DNA of 64,000 nucleotides, taken from positions 1-64,000 of the forward strand of contig NZ_WHUV01000003.1 of NCBI RefSeq assembly GCF_009380155.1. The letters are read 5' to 3'. Position numbers and translations under genes: made by a program. Origin of the DNA: Pseudomonas piscis (GTDB lineage Bacteria > Pseudomonadota > Gammaproteobacteria > Pseudomonadales > Pseudomonadaceae). Positions 51,503-59,155 of this stretch are shown piece after piece. The stretch's first letter is position 1, and each line of letters starts with the position of its first letter. Under the pieces are notes generated by a model, which did no database searches, was not told the DNA's origin, and saw only the letters and a program-made list of their open reading frames with translations.

Positions 51503-52315
51503 TCAGGAGCCGAGCGGGATGTACAACTCCACCACGCTGTCGGGGTGCATCGGGCCGAGGAAGCGTTCACCGCTGTACTCGAACTCCACCGCATCCACGG
51601 GTACCAGTCCGGCGGTGGGCAGCCATTCGCTGTAGGCGGCGCGGAAGGTTTCCGGCAGGGTTTGCACGGTGCCATGGTGCTCCACCCGAGCGTAGTGGCG
51701 AGCGGGGATTTCCAGCTCCACCATGCCGGGTACCAGGGGCGCGTCGGCGGCCACCGGCAGGCCGGCTATGTAGCGCCATTGGCTGTCGTCCAGGGGCTGG
51801 CAGATGCCGTAGGTGCCCATGGGGTCGGCCAGGCGCTGGATCTCCTGCTCGCGGGGTTCGAAGCGTTGCCACAACTCGGGGATGGAGCCCGCATCGCCCT
51901 GCTGCCAGGCCATGCCGATGATCCGCTGCGCGCTGAGAAATACCCGTTCCGGCACCTGGGCCTTGGGGAGCTGGCGTGGGGGTTGGGCCAGATAGCGTTG
52001 CAGCTGGCCCAGCACCTTCTGGCCGCGAGCGATCTCGCTTTCCAATTGCCGCGCCTGCCCTTGCAGCGCCTGCTCCATGGCCAGTGGGCTGTCCAGGCCA
52101 CCCTGGTCGGCCAGGGTGCGGATGTCCTCCAGGGACATGCCCAACTGGCGCAGCCAGACGATCCGCCCGAGGGTCGCGATCTGCTGTGGGCTGTAGTAGC
52201 GGTAGCCGTTGTCGCGCCCGGTGAGCATGGGGGCGAACAGGCCGATGCTGTCGTAGTGGCGCAGGGTCTTGGTGGTGAGGCCGTGGCAGCGAGCCATTTG
52301 TCCGATGGTGAGCAT
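51503..52315 (-). CDS. MerR-family regulator with GyrI-like domain
   Basis: 270 residues from the ATG giving MLTIGQMARCHGLTTKTLRHYDSIGLF, a MerR helix-turn-helix (residues 1-70, with NGYRYYSPQQIATLGRIVWLRQLGMSLEDIR). A coiled coil follows and then a C-terminal GyrI/AraC effector-binding domain (about 120-270), the BmrR-type plan for sensing hydrophobic drugs. No drug-efflux gene is adjacent on either side. The in-frame extension to 52378 has no family support. Confidence 0.9.
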   Translation of the reverse strand: MLTIGQMARCHGLTTKTLRHYDSIGLFAPMLTGRDNGYRYYSPQQIATLGRIVWLRQLGMSLEDIRTLADQGGLDSPLAMEQALQGQARQLESEIARGQKVLGQLQRYLAQPPRQLPKAQVPERVFLSAQRIIGMAWQQGDAGSIPELWQRFEPREQEIQRLADPMGTYGICQPLDDSQWRYIAGLPVAADAPLVPGMVELEIPARHYARVEHHGTVQTLPETFRAAYSEWLPTAGLVPVDAVEFEYSGERFLGPMHPDSVVELYIPLGS

Positions 52316-52393
52316 GGAGCGTCCTGGGTGTTGTTGGGCTTGCCGGCATATTGGGCCTTTACCTAAGGGCAAGCTCAAGCCCGGCCGTGGTGC

Positions 52394-52765
52394 TCAGGAT
52401 GACTTTATGGGCTTGATCAGGCTCTGGGCGGGAATGCCGAACAATTGGTGCAGTTTCCAGATCATGGGCAAGGTGAGCGCGCGCTTGCCGTTGAGCACTT
52501 CATAGACGCGGTTGGTACGGCCGATGGCGGGGGCCAGGTCGGCGGCGGACAGCCCGGACTGTTCCATGCGGAACTTGATCGCCTCGATCGGGTTGGGCAG
52601 GTCGATGGGGAACTGCCTGGCTTCGTAAGCTTCGATCAGGGTGATCATCACATCGAAGTAATCGCCTTCAGGGGTTCCCGGTTGTGGTTCGTTGTCGAAC
52701 ATTGGCGAGACGCTTTTCAGCGCTGCGCGATAGTCCCGGTCGGTGTGGATGGGGCGGATGTTCAT
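52394..52765 (-). CDS. higA: HigA-type antitoxin
   Basis: 123 residues with a central helix-turn-helix of the Xre type (EAIKFRMEQSGLSAADLAPAIGRTNRVYEVLNGKRALTLPMIWKLHQLFGIP, about residues 62-113) and an N-terminal extension that, in HigA-like antitoxins of this class, contacts the toxin. It follows the toxin gene by 5 bases, forming a toxin-first operon, which is the HigBA order. Neutralises HigB and represses the operon promoter by family analogy. Confidence 0.88.
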   Translation of the reverse strand: MNIRPIHTDRDYRAALKSVSPMFDNEPQPGTPEGDYFDVMITLIEAYEARQFPIDLPNPIEAIKFRMEQSGLSAADLAPAIGRTNRVYEVLNGKRALTLPMIWKLHQLFGIPAQSLIKPIKSS

Positions 52766-52770
52766 GCGGG

Positions 52771-53073
52771 TTACTCCATGTCTACGCTGTCAGCGTCGAT
52801 GGCATCGCATTGTTGGTGCGTACCTACGAATCTGATGTAGAGCGCGCCGAAACGATAGGCCACGACAACGATCAGTCGATACTCGTTGCCCTTGATGTTG
52901 AAGACCACCCTGCGGCTTTTGAGAATGCTGGCGTTGCGGTACTGGTCCTTGATCTGCGCAGGGTTGGACCACTCTGCATTCCTTGCTTCATCGATCCAGG
53001 CCAGCAGGGGCTGTTCTGCGTCCGGGTAGCGCTCCCAGAAGGCCTTCAACTGGCTGACTGCAGTAATTCTCAT
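52771..53073 (-). CDS. higB: HigB-type toxin
   Basis: 100 residues of the HigB toxin group (mRNA interferase type). Family features: AVSQLKAFWERYPDAEQPLLAWIDEARNAEWSNPAQIKDQYRNASIL, then RVVFNIKGNEYRLIVVVAYRFGALYIRFVGTHQQCDAID. The catalytic-side Arg/Tyr and C-terminal His are present, so the toxin looks functional. First gene of the higBA operon. The region upstream (53074-53400) has no assigned gene. Confidence 0.88.
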   Translation of the reverse strand: MRITAVSQLKAFWERYPDAEQPLLAWIDEARNAEWSNPAQIKDQYRNASILKSRRVVFNIKGNEYRLIVVVAYRFGALYIRFVGTHQQCDAIDADSVDME

Positions 53074-53400
53074 GGCGCGACCCTGGTCCCGCCCTGGGAC
53101 TTGAACAAGTCACTGAGTGAGTCGAGCGGTGTGCGGGCAGATCGTTGGATCTACCCGTACAGGCCGCCGACTTGAGTGACGATCAAGCCATGCAGAGAGC
53201 GTGGCGTGCACGTCGTCCATCGGTGCCTTGCCCATCTCTGCCAGGAACGTGTGCCGCCCAAGCATAGCGGTCGCACCGTGGCTCCATGGCCGCCTCCAGG
53301 GCGTCGCCGATCTATACATCGGCCTTCACGCGAAACAGCGGATGCAGGTGTTCGCCGCACAGGGAAAAGCGGATTTCACCGTGGGTGGTCAGGGGCGTGC
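53074..53400. other. gene-poor stretch upstream of higBA
   Basis: No ORF in this 327-base gap shows family features, ribosome site or typical codon use. It must hold the higBA promoter near its left end, but I see no clear -10/-35. A few short GC-rich frames (for example 53110-53319 minus) exist only by chance. It could be the remains of a gene lost during insertion of higBA. Confidence 0.5.
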
Positions 53401-53901
53401 TTACGCGAAGGGTTGCAGGGGCTTGGCCATTTCACTGGTGGCGGCCCAGCCCAGGCCCTGGTAGAGGGGTTGGCCGGAGCGAGTGGCATGCAGGATGGCG
53501 AAATCCAGGCCACGTTGCCGGAACTCGGCATCCGCCAGTTGCATCAGCGCCGTGGCCAGGCCCCGGCGGCGGTGGCTGGGCTCGACGTAGACATTGAGCA
53601 CGTAGCCGCGTTGATCCTGGGTCGGGTGAGCCGGGTGGGGCGGCCAGTCGATGTTCATCAGGCCGATGCTGGCCACGGGCTGCTCGGCTTCCAGCAGCAC
53701 GAAGCCGTAGTAACGACCGTCCACCAGGCGTTGATGCAGCCAGGGACGAAAGTGTTCGGTCATGACCTGCAAGGTGGCTGGCGGGTGGCCGGCGTCGAGG
53801 AACATCGCCTGGCGGTGGGCGCACACCAGTTCCAGGTCCTGGAGGCCCAGGCGACGCACGCTCAGGCCTGGGACGGTGATATCGGCGGGGATCGGCTGCA
53901 T
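53401..53901 (-). CDS. GNAT acetyltransferase
   Basis: 166 residues from the ATG giving MQPIPADITVPGLSVR. Acetyl-CoA loop VEPSHRRRGLATALMQLA (about 114-131; RxxGLA) and LHATRSGQPLYQGLGW near the end. No close relative recognised; substrate unknown. Upstream in-frame extension rejected. It has no obvious operon partner. Confidence 0.86.
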   Translation of the reverse strand: MQPIPADITVPGLSVRRLGLQDLELVCAHRQAMFLDAGHPPATLQVMTEHFRPWLHQRLVDGRYYGFVLLEAEQPVASIGLMNIDWPPHPAHPTQDQRGYVLNVYVEPSHRRRGLATALMQLADAEFRQRGLDFAILHATRSGQPLYQGLGWAATSEMAKPLQPFA

Positions 53902-53992
53902 TGTCTGTTCCTCGTTGGCAAGCGCTGATGCTAGGGCAGAACTTCCTGCCCGATCAGATACAGAGCGCTGCAAAAAACAGCATACAGGCCCA

Positions 53993-54021
53993 CAAAAAAG
54001 GGCCGGCCTCACGGCCAGCCC
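53993..54021 (-). terminator. terminator of ggt
   Basis: On the minus strand AGGGCTGGCC-GTGA-GGCCGGCCCT forms a stem with one mismatch, followed by TTTTTTGTG, 20 bases after the ggt stop. Confidence 0.88.
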
Positions 54022-54041
54022 TCGGGCGCAGCGCAGAACCC

Positions 54042-55877
54042 TCAGTCCCCCAGCGCTTCGCCTTCACGCCGTGGGTCGGCGCCACCGGCCCAGGACGCCT
54101 TGCCCTTCGCATCACGCACGCGAACGATGGCCTGGGTGCCGCTGGTCATGTCGATTTCATTCACCTGGTGACCCTGGGCCTGCAACGCCTGTTTCAGCGC
54201 CGGGCTGAACTGGCCCTGCTCCAGCTCGGTGGGGCCGTTGCGGCTGCCGAAGTTGGGCAGGCCAACGGCGGCTTGCGGGTCGAGGTTCCAGTCGAGCATG
54301 CCGATCACCGACTTGGCCACGTACTCGATGATCTGCGAGCCGCCGGGAGAGCCGACGCTGGCCAGCAGCTCGCCGCTGGCACGATCGAAGACCAGGGTCG
54401 GCGCCATGGACGAACGCGGGCGCTTGCCCGGCTGCACGCGGTTGGCCACCGGCTGGCCGTTCTCCTCGGGGATGAAGGAGAAGTCGGTCATCTGGTTGTT
54501 GAGCATGAAGCCCTGGACCATCAGGTGCGAGCCGAACGCCGCTTCCACCGTGGTGGTCATGGACACCGCGCCGCCCTGGTCATCCACCGCCACGACCTGG
54601 GAGGTGGAGATGCGCATCGGCGAACGGTCCGGTGCATAGGCCACCTGGATGCCCCGCGGTTTGCCGGGCTCGGCCTGGCCCATGCTGCGCTCGCCGATCA
54701 GGGCGGCACGACTGGCCAGGTAGTCCGGGGCGATCAGGCCGGCTACCGGCACTGGCACGAAGTCACTGTCGGCCACGTACAGGCCGCGGTCGGCGTAGGC
54801 CAGGCGCTCGGCCTCGGCGATCAGGTGTACCGCTTGTGGCGCCGGTTCCAGGCCGGCCGGCTGTTGGGTTTTCTGCGGTTTGAGATTGGCCAGGGTGTAG
54901 CGTGGATCACGCTGCTCCAGGGCTTGCAGGGTGCCGAGGATCTGCGCCACTGCCACGCCCCCGGAGGAGGGCGGCGGCATGCCGCAGACCTGCCAGCGCT
55001 TGTAATCGCTGCACAGTGGCGCGCGCTCCTTGGCGCGGTAGTTCTGCAGGTCGGCGAGCGACAGGCTGCCGGGGTTGGCGTGGCCCTGGACCTTGGCCAC
55101 GATCTCGGCGGCGATCGGCCCCTTGTACAGCGCGTCCGGGCCTTCCTGGGCGATGCGCTTGAGCACTGCGGCCAGCTGCGGGTTCTTCAGCAGGGTGCCG
55201 ACGGCCTTGGGCGTGCCATCGGCGTTGAGGAAGTAGGCGGCCATGTCCGGCGAGCGCGGCAGGGCGCTGTCGCTGCTGATCATGGTGTGCAGCCGTGGCG
55301 AGATGGCGAAGCCTTGTTCGGCCAGGCGGATCGCCGGTTCGAACAGTTGCGCCCAGGGCAGGCGACCGTGTTGCTCGTGGGCCATCTCCAGGGCACGCAA
55401 TACCCCGGGAGTGCCCACCGAGCGTCCGCCGATCTGCGCCTGGGGGAAGGGCATGGGCTTGCCGTCGGCCTGCAGGAACAGCTTCTCGGTGGCGCCTGCC
55501 GGGGCGGTTTCGCGGCCGTCATAGGTGCGCACGGCCTTGCCATCCCAAAGCACGATCATCGCCCCGCCGCCGATCCCCGAGGATTGCGGTTCCACCAGGG
55601 TCAGCACGGCCTGCATGGCGATCGCCGCATCGATGGCCGAGCCGCCCTTGCGCAGCATTTCGCGCCCGGCCTCGGCGGCCAGCGGGTTGGCGGCAGCGGC
55701 CATGTGCTTGGCGGCGTGCCGGGTCTGCATGTCGGTGCGGTAGCCCGAGGCGACTTCCGGAGCGGGGGGCAGGGCGGTGGACGCTGGTGGGTTGTGGCAG
55801 GCGGCAAGGCCCAGGGCGGCGGCGAGCAAGCCGATGCCGGCCAGTTGGCGATAGCGGGAGGGGAGGGTCGAGAACAC
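54042..55877 (-). CDS. ggt: gamma-glutamyltransferase, lipoprotein form
   Basis: Cleaves glutathione and other gamma-glutamyl compounds in the periplasm. 611 residues. The signal peptide ends in GLAAC, a lipobox (Cys27), so it should be membrane-anchored, unlike the soluble E. coli enzyme. By alignment the autocatalytic Thr is residue 425, in STSQVVAVDDQG; the sequence after it is TSQ where E. coli has TTH. Other family motifs: GGSAIDAAIAMQAVLTLVEPQSSGIGGG, LNNQMTDFS and SVGSPGGSQII. A strong terminator follows. Monocistronic. Confidence 0.92.
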   Translation of the reverse strand: MFSTLPSRYRQLAGIGLLAAALGLAACHNPPASTALPPAPEVASGYRTDMQTRHAAKHMAAAANPLAAEAGREMLRKGGSAIDAAIAMQAVLTLVEPQSSGIGGGAMIVLWDGKAVRTYDGRETAPAGATEKLFLQADGKPMPFPQAQIGGRSVGTPGVLRALEMAHEQHGRLPWAQLFEPAIRLAEQGFAISPRLHTMISSDSALPRSPDMAAYFLNADGTPKAVGTLLKNPQLAAVLKRIAQEGPDALYKGPIAAEIVAKVQGHANPGSLSLADLQNYRAKERAPLCSDYKRWQVCGMPPPSSGGVAVAQILGTLQALEQRDPRYTLANLKPQKTQQPAGLEPAPQAVHLIAEAERLAYADRGLYVADSDFVPVPVAGLIAPDYLASRAALIGERSMGQAEPGKPRGIQVAYAPDRSPMRISTSQVVAVDDQGGAVSMTTTVEAAFGSHLMVQGFMLNNQMTDFSFIPEENGQPVANRVQPGKRPRSSMAPTLVFDRASGELLASVGSPGGSQIIEYVAKSVIGMLDWNLDPQAAVGLPNFGSRNGPTELEQGQFSPALKQALQAQGHQVNEIDMTSGTQAIVRVRDAKGKASWAGGADPRREGEALGD

Positions 55878-56013
55878 GCGTTGAGCTCCGTTCGCAAGGG
55901 AAGTGAGGTGTCGTCCGTGGGAGCAATGTACAGCAGTAGCAAGCAGCGTTGGGCTTCACCGGCCGGCAACCCCCGGCCTTGTGCGACCGGCTGGGCGCTT
56001 CAACCTGCACCGA

Positions 56014-56027
56014 TTGACCTGAATCAG
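56014..56027 (+). promoter_or_regulatory. ANR/FNR-like box upstream of ccpR
   Basis: TTGAC-CTGA-ATCAG matches TTGAT-N4-ATCAA at 8 of 10 arm positions, 77 bases before the cytochrome c peroxidase ATG. In P. aeruginosa the homologous gene is under ANR control, so an oxygen-responsive site is expected here. Confidence 0.6.
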
Positions 56028-56090
56028 GGCACCTGGCAGCCGTTGGGCACATGGTTGGTGGCAAACCATAAAGCCTGATGAGAGGACGCC

Positions 56091-57083
56091 ATGTACACGA
56101 GTAAGTGGTTGCTTGTTTTCGGATTGCTGTGGGGGAGCCAGGCGTGGGGAGCGCCGCCCAGCGAACCGATCCAGCCGGTGCAGCCGGCGAAGATCACGGA
56201 TGTCGACAAGGTGGAGCTGGGCAAGCAATTGTTCTTCGACCCGCGCTTGTCCAAGTCCGGTTTCATTTCTTGCAACTCCTGCCACAACCTGAGCATGGGT
56301 GGCAGCGACAACCTGCCGACCTCCATCGGCCACAACTGGCACCAGGGGCCGATCAACTCGCCCACGGTGCTTAACTCGGGCCTGAGTTTTGCGCAGTATT
56401 GGGACGGCCGCGCCGACACGCTCCAGGAGCAGGCCGGCGGCCCCATCGCCAACCCGGGGGAGATGGGCTTCACCCACGACCTGGCGGTGGATGTATTGCG
56501 CTCCATCCCGCAGTACCGGGCCTCGTTCAAGCGGGTCTACGGTGACGATGGCATCAAGTTCGATGACGTGACCAACGCCATCGCGGCCTTCGAAGACACC
56601 CTGGTGACCCCCAACGCGCCCTTCGACCGCTGGCTGCAAGGCGACCAGGCGGCCATCAGCCCCACCGCGCTCAAGGGCTACCAGTTGTTCAAGTCCATCG
56701 GCTGCGTGGCCTGCCACAACGGCGAGGCAGTGGGCGGCAGCTCGTTCCAGAAGATGGGCATGATCGAGCCCTACGTGACCAAGAACCCGGCCCAGGGCGT
56801 TGCCGGGCTGACCGGCAAGGACGCCGACCGGATGCGCTTCAAGGTCCCGACCCTGCGCAACGTGGCGCTGACCTATCCCTACTTCCACGACGGTGCCTAC
56901 TGGACCCTGGACGAGGCGGTGGACGTCATGGCCCGCCTGCAACTGGGACGCAAGCTGGACACCTCGGAGGTCGGCCAGATTGTCGCGTTCCTGGAGACCC
57001 TGACCGGCGACCAGCCGGACTTCAAGCTGCCGATGCTGCCGCCTTCCTCGGCACAGACTCCACGGCCACAGCCATTCAACTGA
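56091..57083 (+). CDS. ccpR: di-heme cytochrome c peroxidase
   Basis: Periplasmic enzyme reducing hydrogen peroxide with electrons from cytochrome c. 330 residues: signal peptide (cut after SQAWG), first heme site CNSCH (Cys61-Cys64-His65) and second CVACH (Cys205-Cys208-His209), plus the conserved peroxidatic-region Trp/Asp patch YWDGRADTLQEQAGGPI and a Met ligand region (FQKMGMIEPY). Likely induced at low oxygen through the box at 56014. Monocistronic, closed by a terminator. Confidence 0.94.
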   Translation: MYTSKWLLVFGLLWGSQAWGAPPSEPIQPVQPAKITDVDKVELGKQLFFDPRLSKSGFISCNSCHNLSMGGSDNLPTSIGHNWHQGPINSPTVLNSGLSFAQYWDGRADTLQEQAGGPIANPGEMGFTHDLAVDVLRSIPQYRASFKRVYGDDGIKFDDVTNAIAAFEDTLVTPNAPFDRWLQGDQAAISPTALKGYQLFKSIGCVACHNGEAVGGSSFQKMGMIEPYVTKNPAQGVAGLTGKDADRMRFKVPTLRNVALTYPYFHDGAYWTLDEAVDVMARLQLGRKLDTSEVGQIVAFLETLTGDQPDFKLPMLPPSSAQTPRPQPFN

Positions 57084-57090
57084 CCATGAA

Positions 57091-57119
57091 AAAAACCGCA
57101 GCTGGCTGCGGTTTTTTTT
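57091..57119 (+). terminator. terminator of ccpR
   Basis: AACCGCAG-CTGG-CTGCGGTT followed by TTTTTT and preceded by A7, so it may also act on the minus strand for the GNAT gene. Confidence 0.92.
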
Positions 57120-57149
57120 GCGTTGCGCTCCTGTTGATGGATGGCCGAC

Positions 57150-57722
57150 CTACATCGGCCGAGGGTTGATCAACGCGGTCAGCACATGGTCGGCCCATTC
57201 ACCGTTGATCTTCAGGTAGGCGCGGGCCCGGCCCTCTTGTTCGAAGCCCAGGCGCGCAAGCAGTTGGGCACTGCGCAGGTTCTCGGGGCGGTGGTTGGCC
57301 ATGAGCCGATGCAGTTGCAGCTCATCGAAGGCATGGCCGATGGCCGCTTGCAGGGCTTCGTGCATCAGGCCTCGGCCCTGGGCGTGTCGGGCCAGGGCGA
57401 AACCCAGGTGGCAGGCCTGGAACGCACCTCGCACGATGTTGGTGAAATTGCAGGTGCCCAGTACGCGCTGCTCGTCGCGATCGAACAGCAACCAGTGTCG
57501 TGCCTCTTGGGCGGCGACTTTGCCTGCCATGTCCCGTAGTCGTTGGGCCACCGCCGCAAGCTGGAAGTACTCCTCGTCGCGCAGCGGCTCCCAGGGTGCG
57601 AGGTGCTCGCGGTTATCCAGGAGGTAACGCTGCAGGGCCGGGGCTTGGTCTTGATCGGCGCTGCGCAGGACCAGGCGTTCGGTATGCAGGGGCTGGGGAG
57701 TCGGGGTTTCGGAAGCGTTCAT
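57150..57722 (-). CDS. RimJ-type GNAT acetyltransferase
   Basis: 190 residues from the ATG giving MNASETPTPQPLHTERLVLRSADQDQAPALQRYLLDNREHLAPWEP, the usual RimJ/RimL N terminus. Acetyl-CoA region ALARHAQGRGLMHEALQAAIGHAF (QGRGLM) and MANHRPENLRSAQLLARLGFEQEGRAR near the end. It modifies a protein N terminus or a small molecule; the target is unknown. 71 bases downstream of the phosphatase gene, so possibly co-transcribed. Confidence 0.88.
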   Translation of the reverse strand: MNASETPTPQPLHTERLVLRSADQDQAPALQRYLLDNREHLAPWEPLRDEEYFQLAAVAQRLRDMAGKVAAQEARHWLLFDRDEQRVLGTCNFTNIVRGAFQACHLGFALARHAQGRGLMHEALQAAIGHAFDELQLHRLMANHRPENLRSAQLLARLGFEQEGRARAYLKINGEWADHVLTALINPRPM

Positions 57723-57793
57723 ATCTACCGCCTGCGAGGTGGGAGAAAGGCGAAACCATGGCCCGGGCGAGCCATGGTGGATGGGCTGGGAGC

Positions 57794-58642
57794 CTAAGGC
57801 TTGGCGGCCTTTTCCTGCCAGGCATTCGCTCCGGCGGCCGCCTTGAACTTGGCGCGGTTCTCCGGGGTGGCCGGTGGTTCGGAGTCGCCGAAGATCGCCT
57901 TCAGCCAATGGCCGTCGGTGGGGTTGGGGAAGAGGATGAACTTGCGCCCGAACTGCTCGCGGTCTTCGTTCATCAGTTGGCTGCGCTGCTGGACGTCGGC
58001 CACGTAGTACTTGCGTTTGAAGTCGTTGAGGTTGTCGCCGAGCATCACCACCACGTTGTGGTCCTTGGCGATTTCCTGTTGGCGCGGTTCCTTGTTGGAG
58101 CTGTCGCGATACACCGTCAGGTGCTGTTCGTCGGCGAACGGCAGCTGGTTGTGGCGCAGGTTGGCCAGGGCGTATTCATAGGTCTTCTCGCCCTGGTCGC
58201 GGCTGGTGACGTAGAACACTTCGACGCCCTTGGACTGGGCGTACTTGAGGAACTCCAGCGCCCCCGGGGTGGCGACCGGGCCGTTGTCTGCGACCCACTG
58301 GTCCCAGGCGTTGTCGTCGAAGAACTCCTTGTCCGAGTTGATCAGGTAGCCCCAGTAGCTGTTGCTGCTGAGCACGGTGTCGTCGATATCGCTGATGATC
58401 GCCAGCGGGCGGTCGCCGGCCTTGCGTTGTTGCAGGGCCTGGTCCAGTTGCATCCTGGCCACGTTGAAGCCCTGGTAGTACAGCGCCTGGAACTCGGCGG
58501 CGGTCTGTCGCCAGGCCACGGCGGCGGTCAACAGATTGGAAGATGGCGCGCTGGCCTGGTCGGCGAAGGCCGGGGCACAGGTCATGGCCAGAAGCGAGAA
58601 CAGCCAGGGGGCGAGGGAAGTCCCGGTGGTTTTTATTGTCAT
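57794..58642 (-). CDS. e(P4)-type HAD acid phosphatase
   Basis: 282 residues. Signal sequence (cut near APAFA), then the HAD core: nucleophile and acid/base Asp85 and Asp87 in SDIDDTVLS, and LGDNLNDF near residue 206, typical of the class B/e(P4) 5'-nucleotidase group. In Haemophilus e(P4) is a lipoprotein; here the Cys is in LAMTC, a weak lipobox, so it may be soluble in the periplasm. Releases phosphate from nucleotides or similar substrates. Upstream of a GNAT gene. Confidence 0.88.
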   Translation of the reverse strand: MTIKTTGTSLAPWLFSLLAMTCAPAFADQASAPSSNLLTAAVAWRQTAAEFQALYYQGFNVARMQLDQALQQRKAGDRPLAIISDIDDTVLSSNSYWGYLINSDKEFFDDNAWDQWVADNGPVATPGALEFLKYAQSKGVEVFYVTSRDQGEKTYEYALANLRHNQLPFADEQHLTVYRDSSNKEPRQQEIAKDHNVVVMLGDNLNDFKRKYYVADVQQRSQLMNEDREQFGRKFILFPNPTDGHWLKAIFGDSEPPATPENRAKFKAAAGANAWQEKAAKP

Positions 58643-58782
58643 GGTCGAGCCCTAGAAGTGAGGATTGCGCAGCTCTCACGAACACTGCCCGGGTGTTCTA
58701 TCCCAGGCTGCGCCGGCGCTCAATGCGGGTGTCGCGATTGTGGATCAATGAGGCGTAATCCCGGGTACTTTTTCGCGGGCAT

Positions 58783-58816
58783 AAAAAAACGGCCTACCTT
58801 GCGGTAAGCCGTTTTT
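58783..58816 (-). terminator. tRNA-Met terminator
   Basis: On the minus strand ACGGCTTACC-GCAA-GGTAGGCCGT forms a stem with one mismatch, followed by TTTTTT. It begins 8 bases after the tRNA CCA end. Confidence 0.9.
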
Positions 58817-58823
58817 CGGTACT

Positions 58824-58900
58824 TGGTGGCTACACAGGGACTTGAACCCCGGACCCCAGCATTATGAATGCTATGCTCTAACCAACTGAGCTATGTAGCC
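58824..58900 (-). tRNA. tRNA-Met (CAU)
   Basis: Complete 77-base cloverleaf on the minus strand: acceptor GGCTACA/TGTAGCC, D arm GCTCAGTTGGTTAGAGC, anticodon loop TTCATAA (CAU), T arm GGGGTTCAAGTCCC and encoded CCA. It resembles elongator tRNA-Met of E. coli (GGCTACG...), rather than initiator tRNA, whose first pair is unpaired C-A. Confidence 0.95.
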
Positions 58901-58911
58901 AAGTGGCGCGC

Positions 58912-58940
58912 ATTATTCGCTCAGAACGAACATGCGTCAA
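58912..58940 (-). promoter_or_regulatory. promoter of tRNA-Met
   Basis: On the minus strand TTGACG (58935-58940) and AATAAT (58912-58917) are spaced by exactly 17 bases, with a GC-rich discriminator GCGCGCC before the tRNA, as expected for stringently controlled tRNA promoters. Confidence 0.85.
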
Positions 58941-59155
58941 GCGTTTTTTTCAAAAAAATATCCACGCTATCAACCGCTTATCAAAATCCCCACTTTGCTG
59001 GCATTCCCGGGTCGCAACCTGCGGCTCGAGATGCAGGGATGCATTGCGAGCGAAACAGGTCGTTAGCAAGCTAAGGGGATGGCGTGAGTGCCGGTAAAAG
59101 TGGCACATTGACGCACCTGCCCCTGTGCATCCACCCGTTGTACGGAAACAATCCT

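Noticed and set aside
53110..53360. Two short minus-strand ORFs upstream of higB
   Set aside because: No ribosome site, no family match and overlapping each other in different frames.
59063..59074. TTAGC-AA-GCTAA palindrome upstream of fsr
   Set aside because: Short and isolated, with no regulator gene nearby; too weak to call an operator.
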